64,000 nucleotides of DNA from Axinella damicornis. Its lineage: Eukaryota; Porifera; Demospongiae; Axinellida; Axinellidae. Numbering within the stretch: the first letter of the stretch is position 1; each line of letters starts with the position of its first letter. The DNA lies in assembly GCA_963931865.1 (NCBI GenBank), contig OZ007514.1, positions 8,224,646 to 8,288,645 of the forward strand. The letters run 5' to 3'. The notes beneath the pieces are model-generated. The model saw only the letters and a program-made list of their open reading frames with translations. It did no database searches and was not told the DNA's origin. The translations under genes and the position numbers were made by a program. Below are positions 54,221 to 64,000 of the stretch, piece after piece.

Positions 54221-54512
54221 CTTGTAATCCGGTCGTCCTGCTTGCAAACTGTTTGGCCAGCTTATAAACCGTTTATCCTTCTTGTAAACCCTTCAGCCAG
54301 TTTTTAAACCATTCATCCTGCTTGTAAACCGTTTAGCCAGTTTATAAACCCTTCACCTTGTTGGCCAGTTTATAAATGGGTTGGCCAGTTAATAAACCAT
54401 TCAGCCCAGTTTTTAAATGGGACATTCTTCCATGTGTTTATCGAAAGCAGGCCAGCCGATTTACAAACCGGATGACCCGTTTGTAAAGTGGGGGCCCGTT
54501 TGTAAACCGATC
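54221..54512. repeat. 20-bp minisatellite with alternating units
   Basis: Units ending TWTAAACC alternate between a CCAGTTTATAAACC type and a CCTGCTTGTAAACC type, giving a 40-bp higher-order period that decays to the right. About 13 units. Confidence 0.85.
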
Positions 54513-54659
54513 AGGTTTTCAATCGGTTGACAACACATGACATGTATTGTATGTGCCGAAGTACGTGTACTGTATCAAGCTGCATTGCCTGCCTGTTGTA
54601 CTGCTAGAGTCTGGTCATGCACTTCTGAGTTAGTGTTGGGAAGAAGGACTGGGAAAAAC

Positions 54660-54778
54660 AAGTGACGTCTATGCATGTGGGGTGGAGGATGGACAGTAAG
54701 GATGCTACCATGTACAAGTGGCGTCTATGCATGTGGGGTGGAGGGATGGACAGTAAGGATGCTGCCATGTACAAAGCG
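54660..54778. repeat. Two tandem 55-bp units
   Basis: GTCTATGCATGTGGGGTGGA ... ACAGTAAGGATGCTRCCATG repeats twice. The minus frame 54978-54604 across it is not recognised. Confidence 0.85.
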
Positions 54779-54979
54779 GTACTGTATGTTGTCTTGAAAA
54801 TACCATGAGCCTCTAGCCCTATGTGGGAAATCTCTGTGAAGATTTCTCGCTTGCTCTTACCCATGGATAGCACAATCAATGAAAAATCTTGAACTCTGAG
54901 TTCATTTATATGTCTGCCTGTTGTAGCTATACCAAAACTTCCTCTCCGACTTCGAACACAAGTGAGTTTGTAACACATT

Positions 54980-55480
54980 TCCAGTACTCTAGCTATGGGG
55001 TCTCATACTGAAATCCTCAAACATCCAATGTCATTACTTACCTGTATCTGTCACATTGATGTTGGGGTGGCCTATGCAGCCATGGCAACTAGGAAATAAA
55101 TGTCCTGTGTTTGTGTGCTTGATTGTACATGTACACTATCAGGAGCTTATGAGGGAAGGGAGTGTTTATCGAAACGTAGTGTGTTCAACGATTGCCAACT
55201 GGGAACACTCCATAGCAGCCCCATCTTCTATTCGTAGGGCTATTTGCAATAATTTGTAATACCTGTTCACTTGTCACATGTTGAAAAGAATTACTTGTGA
55301 TGTATGGGGTGGCCAACCTCCTCTGTTACTAGCTGTGCATGGCACGTGTAGTAACCACAATAAAAAGTTATTCATAGACGATAATAGAATTGTTTGTGGA
55401 TGGGTGTTTGCAAAATGTTGTGGTAGTCACACGCATAGCATGCGGAAAGAATTTTCTTTACGTAGCAAATTAGTAGTTTA
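54980..55480. other. No gene recognised
   Basis: Anonymous sequence before the TIR element. Confidence 0.4.
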
Positions 55481-55487
55481 CTCTTAT

Positions 55488-56067
55488 CAGGAGCGCATGA
55501 GCCACCGAAGGCGGCGAAGGAGCGTGTAACTCGCGAATACCCGTGAGTGCCATGTAAATACAAATCTGTAGTAGTAATGACTTCCATATTTGGAAAGCGG
55601 AAGCTCATTTAGATGTTGCGTGACGCCATACAGTGCACGTGACTCATACTTAGCTTAGTACAGCATTGCTTTGACAGAGCCAGCCGCAATGGCGAAGCGT
55701 ACACCTCAAGCGAAACGAGTTCGGTTTGAAGAAGGAACTCCACGCCGATCCGAAGGTCGTGCTAGAAGGAAACTTCAGCTTGTAGCCTTCAGGAAGTATC
55801 TCCCCGCAACTTTCTATGCGCCAGGTGAAGGATTCTCCCATGAGATGCGCTATCATACGGAGCATGACCGTGCTGAAGTTTGCAAGAGCGAAACAGGCAA
55901 GGAACCAGCGAGTGTCAGGACGCCCCTGAAGGCTTGCACAACTGCCCCCAGAAAACTTATGACGTACCCGATCTATTTTCAAACGCGGAAGTACGTAACT
56001 AATTTGTATTTACATGGCACTGAAGTTACACGCTCCTTCACCGCCTTCGGTGGCTCATCCGCTCCTG
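55488..56067 (+). mobile_element. CAGGAGCG-family TIR element with a different cargo
   Basis: 580 bp with about 43-bp TIRs (CAGGAGCGSATGAGCCACCG...GAAGGAGCGTGTAAC) and a perfect 7-bp duplication CTCTTAT (55481-55487, 56068-56074). It shares ends and 7-bp target size with 2687-3944 but has an unrelated interior. Confidence 0.92.
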
Positions 56068-56081
56068 CTCTTATCTTGTAG
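55689..56081 (+). CDS. Cargo frame of the CAGGAGCG element
   Basis: ATG 55689 begins MAKRTPQAKRVRFEEGTPRR, a basic leader, and the frame runs 130 codons through the right TIR. A CCAG/GTGAAG donor lies at about 55824, which would end a first exon of about 45 codons. No domain recognised. The long open frame through the TIR is probably fortuitous. Confidence 0.35.
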   Translation: MAKRTPQAKRVRFEEGTPRRSEGRARRKLQLVAFRKYLPATFYAPGEGFSHEMRYHTEHDRAEVCKSETGKEPASVRTPLKACTTAPRKLMTYPIYFQTRKYVTNLYLHGTEVTRSFTAFGGSSAPALIL

Positions 56082-56164
56082 CTTGTAGCGTCGTTTACTG
56101 AATGCTTGTTCTAGTCGGAGGGGTGCCAGTCTCGTCAATGGCATGGCTAGGCCCTGGACACGTG

Positions 56165-56225
56165 GACCGGACACAGTGAAGCTAACGTGGACACAGTGAA
56201 GCAAATGTGGACACAGTAAAAGTTG
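56165..56225. repeat. Three GTGGACACAGTGAAG units
   Basis: A 19-bp unit repeated three times. The rest of 56075-57230 shows no gene, though CTCTATTTAGACTTATGCAA at 56660-56680 also occurs at 60360, in the next element cluster. Confidence 0.75.
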
Positions 56226-57234
56226 CAAGTGGGTGAGTGTTTATGCCAATGAAGTCTAGGTGTATATTGTCTGTGCCTTTAATGTTAAAACTTCGTGTTC
56301 AATGTAATGTGTACTCATGCAGCCTGATTTAGGCTTACTGAACTACCAAAAGAGTATCATACGTACCAGCAAAAGGCAAGGCAACCAGGTGAAAGGATAG
56401 TCAAAAGAAAAAAATCCCCAAAAGATTACAGCTCAATTGTATGCCACAGACAACCAAGTTTCCTTACATAGCTATATAGTCTAGCTTCTTACGGAGTGTG
56501 GTGTAGTCGTGTTATTTCTGGCTAGGGAATTTCCCGTGCTTTTTGTGAAGGCCGATTTCAAGACTCTTATGCTTGCCTTCAGTCTTAATTATAGGCCTAG
56601 ATGTGTCAAAAAAACAGATTTCCAGCCCCCTCAAAGAGATAACTTATTGGTGAGCTCTATTTAGACTTATGCAAATGTGCCATTGCCTTGCAAATCAGAG
56701 TTGCTGCTTTAGACTCTAACATTTACATGTGTTTTCCAAACTTGTTTCCTCCTGAAAATAGTCACTTGTGGGTGCTTGATACGTGGTGGCGCTTGATATG
56801 TACTCTATTGTAGCCCCCGATGAGTGTGGAGGGTCCCATATTGAAACATTTGACTTGTTTACTGTACATTACAATTACAAGGGGTTTACAACTTTACAAG
56901 ACTGACTGTGTATGGTGCACGGTGGTCTATGGAAGTAACCCACAAAAAACTTAAACTTACCTTCATAAAAGTTGCTGTAGGCACAATATTATCTTAGTTT
57001 GGCCATTTTCTACTGCAGGAGAACCTCTGCTGTCTAATGATGCTAGCTACATGAAGCTAGCTGTGACGACGAAAACACACCGCAATTTATAATGCAATGT
57101 CATGACATTCCTAGTATGACTACACGCAGAATTGCATACACAATGGGTGTAACCCTTCAATTTAAACTTTGCCAGCGGCTGTGCTTAAGGGAATTCCCCC
57201 AAGGTTCGGCCGGCATTAAATAGAAAAAGACTTG

Positions 57235-57490
57235 GGCAGCTGTTTGGTATCCAGCATCAACAGTTTTGAAAACTTTTTGCGGGTGCACTTTTGGAGTTTT
57301 GCCGTGAGTTACGACAGCAGCTATGATGAATGGTGTGAACAAGATGATGTAGTACCTCTTACATCCCCTGCTATTGCTGAAAGTAGCCAAACATTGCTTC
57401 ATCCGTTTTCTCTCTATGCTGAGTTGGGAATTAAAAGGCTCTTACCTGTGGCCGAAAGGAGTCACCATCCATTCGAATTGACATGAGTGA
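57235..57490 (+). pseudogene. Tudor/chromo-barrel-like fragment (plus copy)
   Basis: The frame YDSSYDEWCEQDDVVPLTSP ... LLHPFSLYAELGIK is nearly identical to part of the minus frame at 59375-60117. It lies just upstream of the transposase-like relic and may be the N-terminal part of the same element. Confidence 0.7.
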
Positions 57491-57552
57491 AGTGTATCCC
57501 GTGAACAAGTAAGTGTCAATGAGCGTGTGCTTGTACTAGCTAAGTAACCACA

Positions 57553-57635
57553 GTTTGCTAAAGCTGTGTAATGTAGCTACCAGACAGCGGGAACTTCCCG
57601 CTATACGGTAGGTACATTACACAGCTTTAGCAGTT
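57553..57635. mobile_element. Small foldback element
   Basis: GCTAAAGCTGTGTAATGTAG and its complement meet around GGGAACTTCCC. Confidence 0.85.
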
Positions 57636-57717
57636 TTTTGCCGTATGAGTGGCACAGCCCTATATAGATCTCCCTACGATACCGCGGTCACCGTGAAAGC
57701 CATGTATTATATTCGAG

Positions 57718-59146
57718 ATGACTAGCTCTGTGACTAGTGTTTTGCTCTTTTCATTCAACTTCTTCCTCTGGAATATTTCCCACCCTGGAAAAAATGGACA
57801 CCCAACTTTTGATCTCAGTAAAGACAAAGATGCGACTGTGTCCTCAAAGGAACTTACCTCTGTTCAACTTTCCCTTGAGCGTGTCATTACCAAAGTGTTT
57901 TGCCACTATGCAATACCAATTGATATTAGCAACTCAATCCGCACAACATTCAAGTCAAAGTTGTGGAGAATGGGAAAGGCACTCTCAAAGCTAGGTGGGA
58001 AAAAACGTCCAGAACAGCTACGTAGATGGAATGAAGGACCAGAATCTGTATGGAATTTTACAGTCAATGAAGCCGAGGTTAGTCGTGATGAAGCAAGTGA
58101 TTTGAAAAGTGTGGAGATCAACGGAGTCAAATACGACACTGAACTATATCTTGGGATTGGAAGTTTTTAGCAATGGTATGTGGCCTAGACTCTGCTACTT
58201 CACAATATTCGTGCATATGGTGCAAGTGCCCTAAATCTGAACGGTGGAACATGAGTTGTGAATGGTCCATCACAGATTCAAAGAAAGGAGCCAGAACTAT
58301 TGAAGAGATTGCACAGAAATCAAAATTACCCAAATCTAATAAGCAGAAATTTAATTGTAGTCGAACACCGTCTTTCCCTTTATACCTCTCCACCGTGTTG
58401 TGATTGATTCACTACATCTCTTCCTTCGAATTGGTGATGTTCTTATCAACTTGTTGATTCGGGATTTAAGATTCCTTGACGGAGTAGAAAAAGCTACAAG
58501 TGTCATTACCCCAGATTCAACTAACATGAAATCGTATGAGGAGTTCCTGAATAAGTCCTGCAAAATTCGTTTTCGGTGGTTCATTGACAAAGAATCGAAG
58601 TGGCGTGATTTAACTGGGCCAGAAAAGGTCAGACTATTTGAACGCATTGACATTCCCACATTGTTTCCAGCACATCCCAAAAGACATGAACTAAAGGAGT
58701 TGTGGTCTGAATTTTTCCACCTCATTAATAAGCTCAAGAAACCTGACTGCGATCCTGAAGAGCTTGAGGAACGTGCTAAAGCGTGGGTCAGATTGTTCAT
58801 ATCAGTTTACCAAACCAAAGATGTAACTCCTTATATACATGCTTTTGCGATGCATGTACCTGAGTTCATTCGCCTTCATGGAAACATAACAATGTTTACC
58901 CAACAAGGTCTTGAGAAACTCAATGACCTATCAACCAAGTACTTTCAACGTGGCTCAAATCATCGTGAGGATGAAGCGCTACGGCAACTGTTGGAGAGAA
59001 TGAACCGTCTTGAAACGCTTGAAGATGCTGGACATTGCAGAGAAAAAAGACCTCAAAAGTGTAGCCTCTGTAGCTGTGTGGGGCACAACAAACGTTCTTG
59101 TCCTGCTAGACCACGCCTGCAAGACCTTGACACCAACTGCAGTTGA
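57718..59146 (+). pseudogene. Transposase-like gene of unrecognised family, two frameshifts
   Basis: Three successive frames join as one protein of about 450 residues (breaks near 58155 and 58380). Features in order: FDLSKDKDATVS; DWKFLAMV...GLDSATSQYSCIWCKCPKSERW with a Cys pair; VVIDSLHLFLRIGDVLINLL; PYIHAFAMHVPEFIRLHGNI with TMFTQQGLEKLN; and a C-terminal CSLCSCVGHNKRSC zinc knuckle. Acidic and histidine-rich blocks of this kind suggest a DDE-type transposase, but I cannot name the superfamily. Confidence 0.7.
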
Positions 59147-59190
59147 CAGATATGACCACAGAGTGAAGATCCATTATTTGGTGTACGAGG
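59143..59190 (+). pseudogene. Third fragment of the Tudor/chromo-barrel-like domain
   Basis: DRYDHRVKIHYLVYEGG, in another frame directly after the transposase-like relic. Equivalent to VDRKDHRVKIHYLGYDSS in the minus copy. Confidence 0.65.
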
Positions 59191-59374
59191 GTGGACCTCC
59201 ATGCAGCTTTCCATGTGTAAGAAAGCTGGGTGGAGGTCTGTCAAGACCATACAGCAAACATCCATCCATGCATGCATGCACCCACCCATGGTATCTGGTT
59301 TATTGATGTAACTTCATTGAACAGTCATGCTATACATACATGTTGAACACCGTACTATGCGTATTCATAAAATA

Positions 59375-60117
59375 TTATATGGTCTTGCCAAAGGTGGATC
59401 GAGTACCACATCCACGTACAAAACAAAATGTTAATACATAACCTATGTCAGTACTCTTCTCAGTGATGGACGCAGATGCTGATGTTGGTGGAAAGTATTC
59501 CACTAGTTGTCGACGACTGTGTAAGTAAAACTCAACAGTTTCCAGGACAACATAACCATAGTCACCGTTTGTATTAAGCCCTCTAAATGCCAATGTTGTC
59601 CAATGAGGGGATTGAGATCACGAAAATGGTTTATCTTGTATCGCTGAGTTCCATGTATCCTTCTTGATGCTACACCAGCATTCTTGAGACCACCGTTGAA
59701 CACTAAGACATCAAAAGGCATGTCAATTTGAATGGATGGTGACTCCTTTCGGCCACAGGTAAGAGCCTGTTTTATCTTGATTCCCAACTCAGCATAGAGA
59801 GAAAACGGATGAAGCAATGTTTGGCTATTTTCAGCAATAGCAGGGGATGTAAGAGGTACTACATCATCTTGTTCACGCCATTCATCATAGCTGCTGTCGT
59901 AGCCCAAATAATGGATCTTCACTCTGTGGTCTTTTCTGTCTACAACCTCCACTGGGTACAGCCTGTCATCACTCTTGACTTTTTTAGCTCTAGGTAACTT
60001 GAGATCTGAAAGCTTTCTGTAGTTTATACGCTCGGTATGTCTCAGAGCACGTCTCTCCATTCGTTCGCATTCTGCCATCCCCGGTCGTTCGCGTTCTGCC
60101 ATCCCCGGTCTTTTCAA
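59375..60117 (-). pseudogene. Tudor/chromo-barrel-like protein, minus copy
   Basis: ATG 60117 starts MKRPGMAERERPGMAECERM, then RLYPVEVVDRKDHRVKIHYL and GYDSSYDEWREQDDVV, a barrel fold typical of chromatin readers. The 204-codon frame shifts near 59595 into GLNTNGDYGYVVLETVEFYL, which is the likely true continuation to about 59375. Two partial copies lie at 57235-57490 and 59143-59190 on plus, so the three mark rearranged copies of one element. Confidence 0.7.
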
Positions 60118-60219
60118 GCAGCTGCATTGTGTAAAAAAAAAAGAACGGGAGTGGCCGATAAAATATTTTGTCGTTATGACGTCATGACGTAAAATATTGT
60201 ACGCAGAATATCTGACAAA

Positions 60220-60453
60220 ATGAATGCATGTGTTTTGATATGTCAGGGAAATAGCCCGATGGGTATGGAGGGTCCTCGGGCAAATTCCCCGATGATTGTG
60301 GAGGGTCCTCAGGCAAATTGCCTGGTGAGTGTGGAGGATCCTCGGGCAAATGAAAGGGGACTCTATTTAGACTTATGCAAATGTGCCGTTTGTCGAACGA
60401 AGGCAGACAAGCTGGTACTGAGACTACAACGCCATGGAGATACACACCATTAA
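60220..60453 (+). CDS. Short zinc-finger-like frame with 36-bp repeats
   Basis: 78 codons. Three repeats of a P-x-(M/I/V)-x-(M/V)-E-(G/D)-P-(R/Q)-A-N unit (60240-60355), then CKCAVCRTKADKLVLRLQRH, a C2H2-like pattern. Words from this region recur at 56660-56830. Probably another piece of the same transposon gene set. Confidence 0.4.
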   Translation: MNACVLICQGNSPMGMEGPRANSPMIVEGPQANCLVSVEDPRANERGLYLDLCKCAVCRTKADKLVLRLQRHGDTHH

Positions 60454-60479
60454 TGTGGTCCAGGATTTGCTCTCTGGCG

Positions 60480-62045
60480 CTAATTAGAGATGAGGTGACA
60501 ACAGAGCTCATTATGGAGCCATGTAATGTTGTACAACTGGAGAACTGCTTTTGGTGTAGGGCTCGTGTCATTGGCATAAAGCAATTCAGGTATCTTCACT
60601 AAGGCTCCCAGTAGCTCTTTGACCATGACATCGATGTCTTGGTGCCTTAGAACCTTCAAAAAGACATTTATGATGGCCACCCTGAGGCGTGCACCACTCC
60701 TTTTCTGCTTTCCCAGTGTGGTTTCAATGACTTTGGTGCACTCTAACTTTAGAGGAGGTGGCAACAAATAGGAGATCTCGGCAAGCAAATTTCTGATATG
60801 ACTTTTAAGGTCATGGAGCAGCTCACGAGCCAAAACTTCATATTGTGGCTGGCTAGTGACTGCTGAGGGTGGGAAACAAGTACAGTGGGCACTCCTTTGA
60901 GGATAGAGTCCAACTATTCCTGCGTTTGTTGCTTCAGTTTCCCAGCAGTGTTGCACCCCCTTTTGCCTGTAGTTCTTGCCGCCATTCATTGACCTTTAAA
61001 CTGTCAAAGGTCTTCAGCCGTCCAAGTGTCCGTACTTTCCGGCTAGAACTAATGATTGCAGGTCTGTGAGTGACCTCCACTTGCTTTGGAGAGCATGGGC
61101 CAGGTCCTCCATTTACCTATCTCTGCACCCACATGATCCGCATTTGTAAGTCCCTTCAATCTGAGTCCCCCTTTCAAATTGTTGGCCATTGGTAGTAACT
61201 ATAGACCTTCTGATAGTCTTGAAGGCATTCAGCAAGTTGATCAACTGGGGAAGAACTACTAGGTGCCATCATGTAGATTACAGGCTGCTCAATAACCTCC
61301 TGGATATTTTGCACACTCTTACCTGATTTAGCTGCATGCCCTTGTGCCGTCAGAAATATGGCAGGGTCGTAGATGACCCAAATTGCGTAGTGTCTTGTCG
61401 AGTGATCATGCCACATCTGGTTCTCTCATGCAATGGTATTTTTCTACACAGATTTCGATTTGCTTGGTCTCCACATCACCCACAATTGTAGCAGTATATT
61501 TTGTCATGGTGTATGGTGTACAGGGTTTGCCACGTGATAGTTCCCCTGTCTCAATCAGGTACTTCCTTTCGTTGGCAATTACACAAGTGAAGGGAGGCTA
61601 GGTGTGGAAATCTCACCTTGAGGGAGTTTCTTCTTTCTGCGATGACATCAAGGTGTTTGTGGTGTGGAGTGGTGCTCAAAATGCGCCACGTCCACATTGT
61701 GGTTGATTGCACACTCCTTGAGTACCTGTCCAGCATTTTGCCTAGGTGCCAAGTGTTCTTGCTGATTTAATCTTTTGGTCTTGAAGGATGATTTGTAGCA
61801 TGATCATGGCGCTATCATGGCTCCTTAGATTTCCTACTTGTGAGTGTGTGGTCATACCATTCTTGCCAAACCTGATTGAGTTCTGTAGGATTCTGCGACC
61901 CTCCTGTCTTTCTACCCCCTTGTAGCTCAAGCAAGGCAACCGTTGGTGCTACGTATATTGGTTTGCCAGGAAATGCCATTTGTAGCTCGGGAACTCTTTG
62001 CTGCAGGGAACACAGTATTCTTTCCTTCTTGTATGTGGGTTCCAC
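60480..62045 (-). pseudogene. Helical protein relic of the same element cluster
   Basis: The 170-codon frame 60989-60480 contains LHDLKSHIRNLLAEISYLLP, RVAIINVFLKVLRH and LQLYNITWLHNELCCHLIS. Upstream minus frames (61416-61174, 61736-61551, 62045-61815) look like earlier parts of the same protein in shifting phases (ELQMAFPGKPIYVAPTVALL; KCGSCGCRDR; LQSKWRSLTDLQSLVLAGKY). The amphipathic pattern resembles proteins I associate with large invertebrate transposons; no formal family assigned. Confidence 0.5.
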
Positions 62046-62269
62046 CTCTTCCTGAACATGTTCAGGATGGACTCACAACTGTTGTATTGTGGGACCCATC
62101 TGACACAAAGATATTGCAATGTGGTGGAAGGTGTGGGTTTTCAGCCTCTGAAACTGTTGTCTTTGGTGTTAATGCTGTATGAGCGTACCCACAGTTGATC
62201 TTGAGTGCAGTGTGGTTGCTGTAATTTCCTAGTTGGCATAACAATTACTTGACTTGTATTTATTGAATG

Positions 62270-62668
62270 TAGCCTCGTTCCCAGTCCCACGCCCAGCTTT
62301 CCGTCGCTGCTTAGTACGGTAAAGCGGGGAGGGCCTGGTACATCTTCTCACGTGAGCATGACGTAATCGATAAATGGCAAAATTTTCAGAACGAAGACGC
62401 TACGTTTCGCGTGTTATTCAACCATCTACACGTTCAACGCTCGGTGAGTATGACAGTGGCCCCCCGCTAGCTAGATACGTGTGGTATTTTACCTCGTACC
62501 TTCGCTCTTGTTGCTGTTCTGAGACCCACGTATGCCCACGCCTCCTTCCGGTCTTTCTACCCCTTTCTACCCTTGACGTCACTCACGTGAGAAGATGTAC
62601 CAGGCCCTCCCCGCTTTACCGTACTAAGCAGCGACGGAAAGCTGGGCGTGGGACTGGGAACGAGGCTA
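62270..62668 (+). mobile_element. Young Mutator-like element with perfect 87-bp TIRs
   Basis: 399 bp. TIRs TAGCCTCGTTCCCAGTCCCA...CTTCTCACGTGAG appear identical on both sides. The 9-bp duplication TATTGAATG is perfect (62261-62269, 62669-62677). The interior contains an ATG first-exon-like segment and no transposase. Confidence 0.95.
62374..62443 (+). CDS. First-exon-like cargo in the young Mutator-like element
   Basis: ATG after a GC-rich TIR enc​odes MAKFSERRRYVSRVIQPSTR STL and stops at CTCG/GTGAGT, a consensus 5' splice donor, with no stop before it. No following exon exists within the element, so it looks like the 5' end of a gene captured between the TIRs. Expression unknown. Confidence 0.4.
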
Positions 62669-62678
62669 TATTGAATGG

Positions 62679-63363
62679 CCACAACCACTTGGCTGTCCAA
62701 ACTATCATGCAGGTGGCTAATGTATGTATAGCTACAATGTAGAAGAATACTCACCATTGTGGGGCAAGCCTGAGTGAGTGTGCATGCATGCACAGGACTG
62801 TCATCAGAATGTGATTGAGCATATCACAACCTCAGGCTACAAAATACGTATAACACAAAAAACGCACACATGCACAACCCAGGTTTTTGTGAGTTAGGCC
62901 AATCTCTCATTTCTTTCTTGCGCCATGTCAGCAGCATGGAGGGCCATTTCTCGTTGATCCTATTTGTTCAGTGAGATGTGCAGGGAACAAATAAGAAGTG
63001 CAAATGATTGATGGCACGGTGTACAAAATTAAGAAACAAAAATTTTCAGCAAACTTGCAGGTAGCACATGAAATACGGAACCAGTTGTTCATTTGGAGGG
63101 GAGGGGGGGATGCTCTCCCTCAATTTTGTATTACCATGTTGAATGTGAGTGTGGTTGCAAATGCAGCTTAAATTCATGCTTTCTCTTTTCCTACCCATAC
63201 AACACAGGTACGCACACACTCACTGTGCACACACACACATACAGCTGCAGCAGCACAGCTCATTGTGGATGCCAATGAAAATGACTGCATGTGCAGTTAC
63301 AACCGAACATATGAGTGACTGCAATTAAAGGAAGTTGGAGTATCCTAGCTATAGTGTCTGTGC
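62679..63363. other. No gene recognised
   Basis: Anonymous sequence with short CA-rich microsatellite-like stretches near 63210-63240. Confidence 0.4.
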
Positions 63364-63669
63364 TTGAAAGCGCCTACACCAAGCTTAGGAAGTTTTTTGT
63401 TCCACTATTTGCATGCAAGGCAAGAGTCTGCAGCTGGAGAGTGCTCAGTGGACAGCAAGATAATCCTGTGGTGGATTTTCTGTCAGTTTCTTTCAGCCAG
63501 CTCCAAACCAGCAACTGTCAAGCCCTCTGCGAAGAGGGAAAGGCATAAGAGAAGAAGACCTAAGCCTGTCGGACCCAAGAGACTGTTCACTGACCCTGTT
63601 AATGGTCGTGCTAGCTCGGCAATCAGTGGTAAGCAGTCAGTGCATACTCCACCCATCATCTCAGTGTGA
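63364..63669 (+). CDS. Possible coding segment with basic region
   Basis: Open frame whose second half, KPSAKRERHKRRRPKPVGPKR, is strongly basic like a nuclear-localisation or DNA-binding segment. It is followed by a frame change toward 63715, consistent with frameshifts or an unseen intron. Family not recognised. Confidence 0.3.
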   Translation: MKAPTPSLGSFLFHYLHARQESAAGECSVDSKIILWWIFCQFLSASSKPATVKPSAKRERHKRRRPKPVGPKRLFTDPVNGRASSAISGKQSVHTPPIISV

Positions 63670-63714
63670 ACAGTCAAAAGTCGGCCCACCCTCCTGCTCC
63701 TGATTCCAACGCAG

Positions 63715-64000
63715 ATGTCAGTCAGCGTGAAGACAGCTCGCTTGATCCAACAAAAGTTTGTTGAGTCCCTTGACTCCAGTGTTGCAGTTAGTGATGCAGA
63801 ATCAAGTCACCTAGATGTAACAGACTGTGACTCTGTGGCCTATGAATTGAAAGATAGTGTGCCTGGTATGAAGTTTACAGTGGGTGGCAGTGATGGCTGT
63901 GCCCCTGTGAGAAAGAGACGATGCCGACCAAAGTCCAAAATGCATGCTTCATCCAACTCAGAAGGCAGCGGCAGTGACGTTGATGTGTCGTGTTGTGGAC
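63715..64000 (+). CDS. Coding segment running off the window end (partial)
   Basis: ATG 63715 opens 95 codons without a stop to the window edge. It is acidic and serine-rich (VAVSDAESSHLDVTDCDSVA) with a basic KRRCRPKSK patch and a SEGSGSDVDVS tail, suggesting a nuclear protein. May continue the segment at 63364-63669. Incomplete, so no call is possible. Confidence 0.4.
   Translation, partial: MSVSVKTARLIQQKFVESLDSSVAVSDAESSHLDVTDCDSVAYELKDSVPGMKFTVGGSDGCAPVRKRRCRPKSKMHASSNSEGSGSDVDVSCCG

Noticed and set aside
1..64000. tRNA or rRNA genes
   Set aside because: I looked for TTC-anticodon-arm/T-loop patterns and rRNA-like conserved blocks by eye and saw none; a covariance search would be needed to exclude a degenerate tRNA.

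Overview
The window is eukaryotic. Its genes are split by introns with GT..AG borders, coding density is low, and mobile DNA dominates: DIRS, Penelope-like, Ty3/gypsy, LINE, hAT, Mutator-like, TTAA-specific and several unplaced terminal-inverted-repeat (TIR) families. A UDP-galactopyranose mutase (UGM)-like gene of eukaryotic type, a family absent from vertebrates, together with the mix of elements, suggests a non-vertebrate animal. A demosponge is my best guess, but this is inference and I give no species.

Layout. Bases 1-15490 hold a direct tandem duplication of about 5 kb (copy A 1154-6103, copy B 6402-15490). The two copies act as natural empty sites for each other. Copy A alone carries a TTAA element (1679-2184) and a hAT relic (3234-3661, 8-bp target duplication). 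Copy B alone carries a 5.05-kb DIRS-like retroelement (7842-12893) with inverted terminal repeats and an internal complementary region. A deleted Ty3/gypsy element (16639-18422) lies immediately upstream of the one convincing large gene (18440-22513). That gene is predicted to have three exons encoding a type II membrane anchor, a UGM-like flavoprotein and a C-terminal DUF3431-like domain.

22.8-34.4 kb is a nest of elements: a TTAA element, a 5.7-kb composite with a 3.2-kb inverted-repeat element inside it, a Mutator-like element, and a nearly complete Penelope-like element coding RT and GIY-YIG, flanked by inverted repeats with hammerhead-ribozyme-like motifs. 34.4-41.9 kb has foldback elements, a LINE relic and otherwise anonymous DNA. 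41.96-45.06 kb (minus) has a chain of phase-compatible exons encoding an EF-hand protein. At 46.7-46.9 kb two putative first exons sit head to head.

48-56 kb holds more TIR elements, a short LTR element with 5-bp target duplication (51734-52945), another hammerhead-like motif and a LINE endonuclease relic. 57.2-62 kb contains broken copies of an unrecognised DNA-transposon gene set (Tudor/chromo-barrel-like domain, transposase-like core with zinc knuckle, helical protein). 62.3-62.7 kb is a very young Mutator-like element with perfect 87-bp TIRs, and the window ends inside a possible coding exon.

Most notable pattern: several non-autonomous TIR elements share ends but not interiors. Many of the interiors look like a gene 5' end, with a short ATG-initiated segment stopping at a consensus 5' splice donor. 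This resembles plant Pack-MULE/Pack-TIR biology and is the main candidate here for something undescribed.
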